From Ornithodoros turicata (Eukaryota; Arthropoda; Arachnida; Ixodida; Argasidae): 64,000 nt of DNA. Positions 34,852 through 48,400 of this stretch are shown here, piece by piece. The position numbers and the translations under genes are program-made. The stretch lies in contig NW_026999297.1 in NCBI RefSeq assembly GCF_037126465.1, positions 186,001 to 250,000 on the forward strand, in the 5' to 3' direction. Under the pieces are notes generated by a model, which saw only the letters and a program-made list of their open reading frames with translations, was not told where the DNA came from and did not search any database. How positions within the stretch are numbered: the first letter of the stretch is position 1; each line of letters starts with the position of its first letter.

Positions 34852-35609
34852 CAGCAGTGACACTACCCTACACTCGCATTACATCTGTGTTCGTTTAGAA
34901 ATTAAACTGATATCAGGCCAAAGGACTAATAATTGCTCGTAATGGAATTTGCTGCCTACAGGGACTGTTTTCTTTCGACACCAGTCGACAGGGTGCCAAC
35001 TACACATTTTGCCCTGCAGGTTATCTCACGTAATGTCCATAGCAAATATTATTCACGATTGCGAGATGACACACTTCAGGATGAAGAACAAATACCCGTC
35101 CAGCCTCTGGCTTACGTTTCGGCAATGTTTGCAGACTGGTTTCTGCTATTTCCCTCATTACACTGGCCCCACTATCAACCCAGACAGGGCTTGTTCCCCT
35201 GAAAAAAATCCTTGCGGATCCCATGGAAAACTTGAAGCAAAGTGTCTCCGCAACCACAGGCATTGTTAAGCATTGTCTGGACGGAGTAAGCAGTTTACAA
35301 TCGGAGTACAGGGGAGTGGGAATATAGTGCATGGGAGTGACTTTCAAGTGGGGAGGGTAACAGGAACCAAATGGAGTAGCCAACTTATAGGGGGAGTAAG
35401 AATTCTAGGCAAAGGAGTAAGTTCTAAGTGTGGAGAGTAGCATAGCAAAATGGAGTAAGAGGTGGGAGTAAGAATTCTGGGCGACGGAGTAAATTTCAAA
35501 TGTTGGGAGTAACAGAAATTAAATGGAGTAACTTATAGGGAAGGGGGAGTAAAAGTGAGCAGTTGCTCCCCCGTTACTCCCTTTCTTCTTTTTTTTTTTT
35601 TTCAGAGTG
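34852..35609. repeat. Second GGAGTAA-rich element end
   Basis: From about 35280 to 35585, GGAGTAA or a close variant recurs roughly ten times. The stretch finishes with a T-run and TTCAGAGTG at 35601-35609, the same terminal form as the neighbouring MITE. A matching left end was not found, so it may be a truncated copy or the outer end of a larger nested element. Confidence 0.45.
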
Positions 35610-36779
35610 TGCGGAGGGTAAGAACCTGGCTTCGTTCCACAATGACTGAGGACCGGCTAAACGCGCTGTGTATGATGAACGGTTCATCGCGAAAAAGTGG
35701 GTGGCGACAACACATTTGTGGAAAGAGCTGTCAACTCTTTTGCGCGAGAAAAGCAAAGGCGCCTACAGTTTCTGTTTAAAGAGTGAGGGACTTAGGGAGT
35801 GAGGATAGGGAATTATTGTCTATACTGATACTGATGTCCATATCTGCTGAAAATAAACCACCACTTGATATTGTCAACTTGTCACAAGTAGACACTGCTG
35901 TTTCACCGTGTGTTCTCGTTTTTGCGAAATCAACAGAAATGAGATAATCGCTGACGGAAAGGGCAGCAGGAGTGGCGACGGCAAACGTAGTATGAAACAG
36001 AAAATCAGGAGCGAGCCTTTGCACGGACAAGGGATTGCGTTGCCCAGAAACGGCAAAACGCAAAAATTCCGAACCATAGGGTTACTGAGCCAAAACAACA
36101 TAGTTGCGGGCGCATTCGACACCCAGAACTAAAGGAATATCCCGTACCTTGAGCACCAGCCCGAACACCTCCGCTCCTGCCCTGCACTCGCGGCACCCAT
36201 AACGACCCCCCCCCCCACACACACCACCACCACCTCCTCGGTCGGCATTGGTTTGCCCTCCCCCTTCCCCATCTGGAGAAAATCCTAGCGGCGCCCATAC
36301 CAGGGGGTGTTTATTAATTATGTCTGTGGGTGTATGCATTGGTAGCTAGCCGACCCGTATTGGGCATTCCCAAAAATTTCACGTTTCACAGTGTTGCTAC
36401 TGCGGCAAACGAATATTTGCTTTAATGCGTCTCATCTGACAGAATGCCTTACGCAGCAATCGTTCAACGTCCCGGACTAGCTATATTTGCACATGAAAAC
36501 TAAATAAACAACCACAGAGAAGACCTTGCGCGAGCGATCGCGACTTTTGGCGCAGATGGGCTGTACAACTTTTCAGCCGGCGCGAACCTGTGCTGCAGGA
36601 ACAGCACGTGGTCGCCTCGCAACAGAAGAGCGTTTGTGAGCCCCACAAAAATGTGTCGTTCCGCGTGGCGCGCTGCGAGCGACAGCGCAAAAGCTAGTGC
36701 AATTCGCCGCCATCTTGTCCACGGCCGTGACCACGCGCTCCCCATGCATTAGATTAGGCGCTCGGCACACCAGTCCTTC
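35610..36779. other. No gene recognised; CpG-rich part near 36.5-36.78 kb
   Basis: A CpG-rich stretch (36530-36780) includes a GCCGCCATCTTG motif, a YY1-like site in animals. Open frames here have no known domains. It borders the second satellite. Confidence 0.35.
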
Positions 36780-36801
36780 TAGCCCGCCATAGTCGGCGGG
36801 C
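36780..36801. repeat. Perfect 8-bp inverted repeat at the satellite-2 edge
   Basis: AGCCCGCC, six bases, then GGCGGGCT. It lies immediately left of the first satellite-2 unit and shares the CGAGCCCGCCA-type sequence found at unit junctions in the rightward arrays. Confidence 0.6.
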
Positions 36802-38350
36802 TCGTAGGCTCGTCACACTGTCGTTGTCGTCGTTTATGCAGTCATCCATGGCATCTCTTGCGCAGATTTCTGTTCGATGTGCACCTGCGAGCGTACTTCG
36901 TCAAGTAAAAAGAATAGTGAATTCACGACTTTAATGTTAAAATCTTTACCGGAATTTTCTATTTTGACGTCCACGATTTATTGAATCTAAATGCGTAACT
37001 AACGCTGTTCATGTTGTGACTGTATTGTTGAAATCCGAGCGGGCTCCAGTGGCGTGCTCGTAGGCTCGTCACACCGTCGTTGTCGTCGTTTACGCAGTCA
37101 TCCACGGCATCTCTTGCGAAGATTTCTGTTCGATGTGCACCTGCAAGCGTTCTTCGTCAAGTAAAAAGAATAGTGAATTCACGACTTTAATGTTAAAATC
37201 TTTAACGGAATTTTCTATTTTGACGTCCACGATTTATTGATTGTAAATGCGTAAGTAACGCTGTTCATGTTGTGACTGTATTGTTGAAATACCAGCAGGC
37301 TCCAGTGGCGTGCTCGTAGGCTCGTCACACCGTCGTTGTCGTCGTTTACGCAGTCATCCACGGCATCTCTTGCGAAGATTTCTGTTCGATGTGCACCTGC
37401 AAGCGTTCTTCGTCAAGTAAAAAGAATAGTGAATTCACGACTTTAATGTTAAAATCTTTAACGGAATTTTCTATTTTGACGTCCACGATTTATTGATTGT
37501 AAATGCGTAAGTAACGCTGTTCATGTTGTGACTGTATTGTTGAAATACCAGCAGGCTCCAGTGGCGTGCTCGTAGGCTCGTCACACCGTCGTTGTCGTCG
37601 TTTACGCAGTCATCCACGGCATCTCTTGCGAAGATTTCTGTTCGATGTGCACCTGCAAGCGTTCTTCGTCAAGTAAAAAGAATAGTGAATTCACGACTTT
37701 AATGTTAAAATCTTTAACGGAATTTTCTATTTTGACGTCCACGATTTATTGATTGTAAATGCGTAAGTAACGCTGTTCATGTTGTGACTGTATTGTTGAA
37801 ATACCAGCAGGCTCCAGTGGCGTGCTCGTAGGCTCGTCACACCGTCGTTGTCGTCGTTTACGCAGTCATCCACGGCATCTCTTGCGAAGATTTCTGTTCG
37901 ATGTGCACCTGCAAGCGTTCTTCGTCAAGTAAAAAGAATAGTGAATTCACGACTTTAATGTTAAAATCTTTAACGGAATTTTCTATTTTGACGTCCACGA
38001 TTTATTGATTGTAAATGCGTAAGTAACGCTGTTCATGTTGTGACTGTATTGTTGAAATACCAGCAGGCTCCAGTGGCGTGCTCGTAGGCTCGTCACACCG
38101 TCGTTGTCGTCGTTTACGCAGTCATCCACGGCATCTCTCGCGAAGATTTCTGTTCGATGTGCACCTGCAAGCGTTCTTCGTCAAGTAAAAAGAATAGTGA
38201 ATTCACGACTTTAATGTTAAAATCTTTAACGGAATTTTCTATTTTGACGTCCACGATTTATTGATTGTAAATGCGTAAGTAACGCTGTTCATGTTGTGAC
38301 TGTATTGTTGAAATACCAGCGGGCTCCAGTGGCGTGCTCGTAGGCTCGTC
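36802..38350 (-). repeat. 256-bp satellite 2, inverted left block
   Basis: About six units at a 256-bp period run in the opposite direction to the arrays right of 42.4 kb. Units 2-6 carry shared private variants (GCAAGCGTTCTTCG, and TTGATTGTAAATGCGTAAGT). The first unit is closer to the rightward type. The block ends abruptly at element A copy 1. Confidence 0.95.
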
Positions 38351-41300
38351 CACTGATCTCTATGTATAAAGGCTGGATCGCGCATGGGAGAGGGGCTCGT
38401 GGGGGAGAGGCGTGCCTTCGGGCCGCCATGTTGGTGGGCCCTAAAGTGCTGTGTGTGCCCATAGAAAACAATGGGAGGCAACAGAGATTGTGAGTATTTA
38501 TTGCGCTGCTAGCATTGATCGTTGTTTGTCATCACACAATTTTGTAAGGTGCCAGTATACTGATGTATCCTAACGGTGTTTCACAGGTGTCCTGCCGTTC
38601 GATTCTTAATTACGTTATGTTTTGCATTCCGAAACTAGACCGTCACTGCAGTGCAGCGCTGGGGATTGTACTACAGCACGTTTCCCAGCCAATATTTCAA
38701 TAAGAAACGACGTGAGATTAACAACAACCATGTATATAATATCCCGTACTGCGTTCTGGACAAAAATTGTTCCATAAAGAACGGCCCGGGAAAAGATATA
38801 CTCGCATGGCAGAAAGAGATCGTTCTGTAGAGTCACAGCCGTTGTTTTAGCCGTGTATGCGTTTAGTATGATTTATGTCAAGCATCGCCTTAGAAAGAGT
38901 CTTTTAGTAAACGACAGCGGTGCTTTGCCTCGCAAATATGGACACACCGAAGCAGCCCAAATAATTACTTCACGCAATTAGATCACACTCGTTAGGACAG
39001 TTAATCAGGTAGTGATGTAAGCTTAATCAATTAAGTTACTTAGAAAGTGATAACACCTCCTTGAGACACAGGACTTATCTCTTTTTGAAGTACAGCCCTT
39101 CTATGTTTGTTTGCTTCTTCCTTTATTTGTTCTGATTATTTGCAGGCGCGGTTGTGCCAAACTGAATGTCCTTCTCCAGCACTCACATGCTTTTGTTGAA
39201 TACAACTGCAGTGTGAGAAAAGCTGCTTGAGGATGGGCTATCCAGTGCTGACTTTGTCATGCTTGTTATGTGGAGCATGTTCCAAAAAATGCAGCTCCAC
39301 GTATGGTCTTCAAATTGCAACAGGACTATTTGGAGCTTGAAACAGTTGTGATTTTGTCATTTTGGCCCTCGTGTACCCAGTGTGTGAAACGCAAATAAAG
39401 AAGTCTAACACGATATGCTTTTGTAATGAAGATCACTGATGATGAGTAAAGAGAATATACGAGTTCTAGTTTATTCAATATTTTATATCATTCATTATAT
39501 TCCGCACCAACAAGCTAACTATTAATAATAAAAAAACTGAATTCATTCTCTTCCATAGCCCTCAGAGGAAACTACCGCTACTGCCAACTTTAACGGTAAA
39601 TGGTAGCTCTCTTTTACCTACTGGCAAGGTAACGTTCCTGGGAGTAACGCTAGATACCCATTTCAAGTTCACAGCACACATCTCAAACATATGTCAGCGT
39701 GCGGCTTATGGCCTTCATGCGTTATCCAAGGTCAAATATTTTTTTCCACTCCATACACTTGTGTCATTATATTACGCTTTCATACATTCCCCACCTCTCT
39801 TACTGCATCACATCATGGGGATCCACATATATCTCTCATCTCTAAACCGCTTACAAAGAAGAGCTATTCGCATCATTACATTCACTCCCACAGTATGCAG
39901 CAGTCGCCACCTCTTCATATCACTGCGTATTTTGCCACTCATGCAGCTGTTTCATTTCCGCGTTCTACTGCTTCTGTACAAGCATTTGTCAGGTGTCTTC
40001 AACAATCAGTGTCTTGCAGTAGTCGTTCCATCTAGATCACCTTGTAATTTTCTCCTGCCACGCACAACAACCAACTACGGGAAGCAAACATTCACCTTCG
40101 TTGCTGCCAAACTATGGATCGCCTTGCCTGATAACCCAAAGTCAGTACGTTCGTTCCAACGTTTTCGGATCATCTTACGGCACCATTTCATGAATTAGTT
40201 ACTCATATTCATACACATTCTTTTCATGCACGCTTTTTCAACTATTTGTCTTCTTTCACCCATGGGCTTTTTTGCCTACGCTGTTCACCTTCATAAACGT
40301 CACATTTTTGCTCAATTTCAGTTGTTTTTATTTCTTATATTTATTTAATTTGTTTGTTCTTTTACTTTTGTGCGTATTGTGCTTTGTCCCATACTGTGAC
40401 AGTACATCGTTATATTAGATACCTTGTTCTGATGTTGTCGCCACATACATGATATTCAGATTGTTTCCGGGAGGCCCCACCTCTAGCTATGCTACGGGGC
40501 CCACACTGTGTACTATGTATTGCAAATACTACTAACAAAATTGAAATGGAATTGAAATTATTCAATATTTTATGTCAAGTTTATACAACATCGAGTTTAT
40601 TCAAGTTCAAGATTTATTTCTTGCACTTATGCGTTTCAGGATACAATGAACGTGCAGGGAGGTCGCAAAAGACTACATTTATTGTTTTGTGACCTTGCTA
40701 CAATGGCAATATATATTTTAGGAATGACAATGGTCTGGTACGCTCTCTAAATTTGTAGCACTCAATTTTAGGTTGGAATGAGCAATGCATAGCAATTTCC
40801 CTCCTGATATTTTCTCATATATGCTGAATTTTAAATTTAGTGTGATCGAATATGTGATAATATAATAATAATATATAAGAATATAATATGTGATAAATGA
40901 ATGTGATCAACAATAGATGTAAACAACATGAGTAGCCAGAGAAGTGCATTTTCAATAAATAATTTTCTTCTTATAGCGTATATGTACATGCCTATTAACT
41001 GAAACAATTATCACAGTTCCCTGACAAGTTTTAATTTCTGAGAGTGAACTGTAGAGACGGCTTAGATCTACAACAGTTAATACAAGGTATTATATACTGT
41101 GAATGCCTTTAAAAATCCCATGTGACACATATGCCTTTACTTTCTGGAGGTGCTGTGGTAGTCAAAGTTTGTGGGCATTACGCAGGTTCTGCACCCATTT
41201 CTTGAGTATGTCGAGGCAGCCGTGAAGTAACCTGCATTGATGATGATTATTCCAATTTTTATGGTGCATCGACAACAAAGGAAATAATACATCTGAACAT

Positions 41301-42432
41301 TGGTTTGGGTGTAACCAGTTAAAAATGAATATGTTGTTTAATAAATGCATTGGACAAATGTTAAAACATCAGTTTAAAACATGGTTTACAGTCCCTGTAT
41401 CTTCTAAAAATTCAAAAGATTAAAAACTATTCCAAAAAGAATATGGGGAACTCTTCTAAAAAGAATTATAATCTCTAATTATTATATTGCTGGGTGAAGG
41501 AGCCTAAAGTGTAAGGTGTGTTTCTGATGTGAACATGTAAGAAAATATGCAAAACTGAGAGAGGCTAACCACAGTGCGTGCACTGAGGTTGTTCCTTCCT
41601 GTAAAGTAGAAACCAGTGGATGAGGAACGTGATACTTACCTGTACACCCAGCCGTATCACACTGCACAGATTATTCACTGGGTAGCCCTCATGACGAAAC
41701 CTGTATTGAGAAACCACTTTTGCCTTAAAAACTGCTACAAATAGCGCGACACGCTACAAATTATTACTATCGTAACAAGCTGACGATACAGCTCAGACAC
41801 AAAGGCGTTATTCAAGTCGCGCCACACCACCGTTACGTAGGATTCTTTGTCACAAATCAAACCAAGGCACAAAACAATACCAATACATGAAAAAAGGTGA
41901 CAATCTCATTATGACGTAATACCGAACTTGTGCGCGAAGGTAATTCAAAGAAATGAATGTGGCACTTCCTTCCGCAGAGAACACGGTGTACCATGCTAGC
42001 AATACATGCAAAAAAGCGCTCGAGTGCTCGCACATATATTAATGACAACACTACCTGTGTAGTGTAACGTGTTCTTTCAAGCATATTATGCACTCAAACT
42101 GTATTTGCCGCCGGGTAAAATGCAAGTGTGCTCGATTGAACGTCGGAAGAGCGATCAAGCAACCTGCATCCAGTGCTCGTTTTGGGCAAAAAAACACTTC
42201 ATAATGGGCAACTAAATATACAGAATGGACGCCTATTTATTCCTTGATGAAGAGTGACTCACCTGTATAAATTTAGGCCCTGTAACCTTGCCAGTACGGT
42301 TGGTACGACCGTAATTGCAAGAAGTTGCCATGATCGCTGCGGCGACTGTTGTGGGTACAGTAAGATGGCGGCCGGTTTCTTCACGCTCGCGCTCCCTATC
42401 CGCGATCCAGCCTTTTACAATCGAGATCAGTG
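38351..42432 (-). mobile_element. Element A copy 1 (4.08 kb), no target duplication
   Basis: The ends are CACTGATCTC inverted, with AAAGGCTGGATCGCG or AAAAGGCTGGATCGCG just inside, and further matching GGCCGCCAT(G/C)TT about 75-85 bp in. It is the inverse of 51270-55325 over most of its length. It differs by a LINE insertion (39502-40559) and by lacking about 1 kb of the internal duplicated block of copy 2. The flanking octamers (GGCTCGTC and CCCGCCAC) do not match, and the satellite runs outward in opposite directions on the two sides. Confidence 0.88.
39502..40559 (+). pseudogene. 5'-truncated LINE inserted in element A copy 1
   Basis: Absent from copy 2 at the equivalent site. It encodes the C-terminal part of a LINE reverse transcriptase: NKLTINNKKTEFILFHS, then FLGVTLDTHFKFTAHI, then LNRLQRRAIRIITF, ending with RHHFMN and a stop at 40198. 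At least one frameshift occurs near 39750. A 360-bp 3' UTR ends in ATTGAAATGGAATTGAAA. It is probably a CR1/jockey-type LINE, a different subfamily from the one at 5.4-7.56 kb. Any target duplication is at most a few bases of A/T. Confidence 0.8.
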
Positions 42433-45400
42433 CCCGCCACTGGAGCCCGCTCGCATTTCAACAATACAGTCACAACATGAACAGCGTTAGTTACGCATTT
42501 ACATTCAATAAATCGTGGACGTCAAAATAGAAAATTCCGTTAAAGATTTTAACATTAAAGTCGTGAATTCACCATTCTTTTTACTTGACGAAGTACGCTT
42601 GCAGGTGCACATCGAACAGAAATCTTCGCAAGAGATGCCGTGGATGACTGCGTAAACGACGACAACGACAGTGTGACGAGCCTACGAGCCCGCCACTGGA
42701 GCCCGCTCGCATTTCAACAATACAGTCACAACATGAACAGCGTTAGTTACGCATTTACATTCAATAAATCGTGGACGTCAAAATAGAAAATTCCGTTAAA
42801 GATTTTAACATTAAAGTCGTGAATTCACCATTCTTTTTACTTGACGAAGTACGCTTGCAGGTGCACATCGAACAGAAATCTTCGCAAGAGATGCCGTGGA
42901 TGACTGCGTAAACGACGACAACGACAGTGTGACGAGCCTACGAGCACGCCACTATAACGCCACTGGAGCCCGCTCGCATTTCAACAATACAGTCACAACA
43001 TGAACAGCGTTAGTTACGCATTTACATTCAATAAATCGTGGACGTCAAAATAGAAAATTCCGTTAAAGATTTTAACATTAAAGTCGTGAATTCACCATTC
43101 TTTTTACTTGACGAAGTACGCTTGCAGGTGCACATCGAACAGAAATCTTCGCAAGAGATGCCGTGGATGACTGCGTAAACGACGACAACGACAGTGTGAC
43201 GAGCCTACGAGCACGCCACTGGAGCCCGCTCGCATTTCAACAATACAGTCACAACATGAACAGCGTTAGTTACGCATTTACATTCAATAAATCGTGGACG
43301 TCAAAATAGAAAATTCCGTTAAAGATTTTAACATTAAAGTCGTGAATTCACCATTCTTTTTACTTGACGAAGTACGCTTGCAGGTGCACATCGAACAGAA
43401 ATCTTCGCAAGAGATGCCGTGGATGACTGCGTAAACGACGACAACGACAGTGTGACGAGCCTACGAGCACGCCACTGGAGCCCGCTCGCATTTCAACAAT
43501 ACAGTCACAACATGAACAGCGTTAGTTACGCATTTACATTCAATAAATCGTGGACGTCAAAATAGAAAATTCCGTTAAAGATTTTAACATTAAAGTCGTG
43601 AATTCACCATTCTTTTTACTTGACGAAGTACGCTTGCAGGTGCACATCGAACAGAAATCTTCGCAAGAGATGCCGTGGATGACTGCGTAAACGACGACAA
43701 CGACAGTGTGACGAGCCTACGAGCACGCCACTGGAGCCCGCTCGCATTTCAACAATACAGTCACAACATGAACAGCGTTAGTTACGCATTTACATTCAAT
43801 AAATCGTGGACGTCAAAATAGAAAATTCCGTTAAAGATTTTAACATTAAAGTCGTGAATTCACCATTCTTTTTACTTGACGAAGTACGCTCGCAGGTGCA
43901 CATCGAACAGAAATCTTCGCAAGAGATGCCGTGGATGACTGCGTAAACGACGACAACGACAGTGTGACGAGCCTACGAGCCCGCCACTGGAGCCCGCTCG
44001 CATTTCAACAATACAGTCACAACATGAACAGCGTTAGTTACGCATTTACATTCAATAAATCGTGGACATCAAAATAGAAAATTCCGTTAAAGATTTTAAC
44101 ATTAAAGTCGTGAATTCACCATTCTTTTTACTTGACGAAGTACGCTTGCAGGTGCACATCGAACAGAAATCTTCGCAAGAGATGCCGTGGATGACTGCGT
44201 AAACGACGACAACGACAGTGTGACGAGCCTACGAGCACGCCACTATAACGCCACTGGAGCCCGCTCGCATTTCAACAATACAGTCACAACATGAACAGCG
44301 TTAGTTACGCATTTACATTCAATAAATCGTGGACGTCAAAATAGAAAATTCCGTTAAAGATTTTAACATTAAAGTCGTGAATTCACCATTCTTTTTACTT
44401 GACGAAGTACGCTTGCAGGTGCACATCGAACAGAAATCTTCGCAAGAGATGCCGTGGATGACTGCGTAAACGACGACAACGACAGTGTGACGAGCCTACG
44501 AGCACGCCACTATAACGCCACTGGAGCCCGCTCGCATTTCAACAATACAGTCACAACATGAACAGCGTTAGTTACGCATTTACATTCAATAAATCGTGGA
44601 CGTCAAAATAGAAAATTCCGTTAAAGATTTTAACATTAAAGTCGTGAATTCACCATTCTTTTTACTTGACGAAGTACGCTTGCAGGTGCACATCGAACAG
44701 AAATCTTCGCAAGAGATGCCGTGGATGACTGCGTAAACGACGACAACGACAGTGTGACGAGCCTACGAGCACGCCACTATAACGCCACTGGAGCCCGCTC
44801 GCATTTCAACAATACAGTCACAACATGAACAGCGTTAGTTACGCATTTACATTCAATAAATCGTGGACGTCAAAATAGAAAATTCCGTTAAAGATTTTAA
44901 CATTAAAGTCGTGAATTCACCATTCTTTTTACTTGACGAAGTACGCTTGCAGGTGCACATCGAACAGAAATCTTCGCAAGAGATGCCGTGGATGACTGCG
45001 TAAACGACGACAACGACAGTGTGACGAGCCTACGAGCCACGCCACTGGAGCCCGCTCGCATTTCAACAATACAGTCACAACATGAACAGCGTTAGTTACG
45101 CATTTACATTCAATAAATCGTGGACGTCAAAATAGAAAATTCCGTTAAAGATTTTAACATTAAAGTCGTGAATTCACCATTCTTTTTACTTGACGAAGTA
45201 CGCTTGCAGGTGCACATCGAACAGAAATCTTCGCAAGAGATGCCGTGGATGACTGCGTAAACGACGACAACGACAGTGTGACGAGCCTACGAGCCCGCCA
45301 CTGGAGCCCGCTCGCATTTCAACAATACAGTCACAACATGAACAGCGTTAGTTACGCATTTACATTCAATAAATCGTGGACGTCAAAATAGAAAATTCCG

Positions 45401-48400
45401 TTAAAGATTTTAACATTAAAGTCGTGAATTCACCATTCTTTTTACTTGACGAAGTACGCTTGCAGGTGCACATCGAACAGAAATCTTCGCAAGAGATGCC
45501 GTGGATGACTGCGTAAACGACGACAACGACGGTGTGACGAGCCTACGAGCCCGCCACTGGAGCCCGCTCGCATTTCAACAATACAGTCACAACATGAACA
45601 GCGTTAGTTACGCATTTACATTCAATAAATCGTGGACGTCAAAATAGAAAATTCCGTTAAAGATTTTAACATTAAAGTCGTGAATTCACCATTCTTTTTA
45701 CTTGACGAAGTACGCTTGCAGGTGCACATCGAACAGAAATCTTCGCAAGAGATGCCGTGGATGACTGCGTAAACGACGACAACGACAGTGTGACGAGCCT
45801 ACGAGCCCGCCACTGGAGCCCGCTCGCATTTCAACAATACAGTCACAACATGAACAGCGTTAGTTACGCATTTACATTCAATAAATCGTGGACGTCAAAA
45901 TAGAAAATTCCGTTAAAGATTTTAACATTAAAGTCGTGAATTCACCATTCTTTTTACTTGACGAAGTACGCTTGCAGGTGCACATCGAACAGAAATCTTC
46001 GCAAGAGATGCCGTGGATGACTGCGTAAACGACGACAACGACGGTGTGACGAGCCTACGAGCCCGCCACTGGAGCCCGCTCGCATTTCAACAATACAGTC
46101 ACAACATGAACAGCGTTAGTTACGCATTTACATTCAATAAATCGTGGACGTCAAAATAGAAAATTCCGTTAAAGATTTTAACATTAAAGTCGTGAATTCA
46201 CCATTCTTTTTACTTGACGAAGTACGCTTGCAGGTGCACATCGAACAGAAATCTTCGCAAGAGATGCCGTGGATGACTGCGTAAACGACGACAACGACGG
46301 TGTGACGAGCCTACGAGCCCGCCACTGGAGCCCGCTCGCATTTCAACAATACAGTCACAACATGAACAGCGTTAGTTACGCATTTACATTCAATAAATCG
46401 TGGACGTCAAAATAGAAAATTCCGTTAAAGATTTTAACATTAAAGTCGTGAATTCACCATTCTTTTTACTTGACGAAGTACGCTTGCAGGTGCACATCGA
46501 ACAGAAATCTTCGCAAGAGATGCCGTGGATGACTGCGTAAACGACGACAACGACAGTGTGACGAGCCTACGAGCACGCCACTGGAGCCCGCTCGCATTTC
46601 AACAATACAGTCACAACATGAACAGCGTTAGTTACGCATTTACATTCAATAAATCGTGGACGTCAAAATAGAAAATTCCGTTAAAGATTTTAACATTAAA
46701 GTCGTGAATTCACCATTCTTTTTACTTGACGAAGTACGCTTGCAGGTGCACATCGAACAGAAATCTTCGCAAGAGATGCCGTGGATGACTGCGTAAACGA
46801 CGACAACGACGGTGTGACGAGCCTACGAGCCCGCCACTGGAGCCCGCTCGCATTTCAACAATACAGTCACAACATGAACAGCGTTAGTTACGCATTTACA
46901 TTCAATAAATCGTGGACGTCAAAATAGAAAATTCCGTTAAAGATTTTAACATTAAAGTCGTGAATTCACCATTCTTTTTACTTGACGAAGTACGCTCGCA
47001 GGTGCACATCGAACAGAAATCTTCGCAAGAGATGCCGTGGATGACTGCGTAAACGACGACAACGACAGTGTGACGAGCCTACGAGCCCGCCACTGGAGCC
47101 CGCTCGCATTTCAACAATACAGTCACAACATGAACAGCGTTAGTTACGCATTTACATTCAATAAATCGTGGACGTCAAAATAGAAAATTCCGTTAAAGAT
47201 TTTAACATTAAAGTCGTGAATTCACCATTCTTTTTACTTGACGAAGTACGCTTGCAGGTGCACATCGAACAGAAATCTTCGCAAGAGATGCCGTGGATGA
47301 CTGCGTAAACGACGACAACGACGGTGTGACGAGCCTACGAGCCCGCCACTGGAGCCCGCTCGCATTTCAACAATACAGTCACAACATGAACAGCGTTAGT
47401 TACGCATTTACATTCAATAAATCGTGGACGTCAAAATAGAAAATTCCGTTAAAGATTTTAACATTAAAGTCGTGAATTCACCATTCTTTTTACTTGACGA
47501 AGTACGCTTGCAGGTGCACATCGAACAGAAATCTTCGCAAGAGATGCCGTGGATGACTGCGTAAACGACGACAACGACAGTGTGACGAGCCTACGAGCCC
47601 GCCACTGGAGCCCGCTCGCATTTCAACAATACAGTCACAACATGAACAGCGTTAGTTACGCATTTACATTCAATAAATCGTGGACGTCAAAATAGAAAAT
47701 TCCGTTAAAGATTTTAACATTAAAGTCGTGAATTCACCATTCTTTTTACTTGACGAAGTACGCTTGCAGGTGCACATCGAACAGAAATCTTCGCAAGAGA
47801 TGCCGTGGATGACTGCGTAAACGACGACAACGACGGTGTGACGAGCCTACGAGCCCGCCACTGGAGCCCGCTCGCATTTCAACAATACAGTCACAACATG
47901 AACAGCGTTAGTTACGCATTTACATTCAATAAATCGTGGACGTCAAAATAGAAAATTCCGTTAAAGATTTTAACATTAAAGTCGTGAATTCACCATTCTT
48001 TTTACTTGACGAAGTACGCTTGCAGGTGCACATCGAACAGAAATCTTCGCAAGAGATGCCGTGGATGACTGCGTAAACGACGACAACGACGGTGTGACGA
48101 GCCTACGAGCCCGCCACTGGAGCCCGCTCGCATTTCAACAATACAGTCACAACATGAACAGCGTTAGTTACGCATTTACATTCAATAAATCGTGGACGTC
48201 AAAATAGAAAATTCCGTTAAAGATTTTAACATTAAAGTCGTGAATTCACCATTCTTTTTACTTGACGAAGTACGCTTGCAGGTGCACATCGAACAGAAAT
48301 CTTCGCAAGAGATGCCGTGGATGACTGCGTAAACGACGACAACGACGGTGTGACGAGCCTACGAGCCCGCCACTGGAGCCCGCTCGCATTTCAACAATAC

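Noticed and set aside
36190..36300. GC-skewed run as a possible regulatory G-rich element
   Set aside because: Simple C/A-rich and GGGGG tracts with no further supporting signal.
38289..38481. Small frames at the edge of element A
   Set aside because: They cross the junction between transposon end and satellite. A similar frame in copy 2 reflects shared DNA rather than a conserved protein.
38615..38836. 73-codon frame shared by both copies of element A (also 54840-55061)
   Set aside because: The near identity is explained by the copies being the same transposon. No domain or splice context supports a gene, so I left it out.
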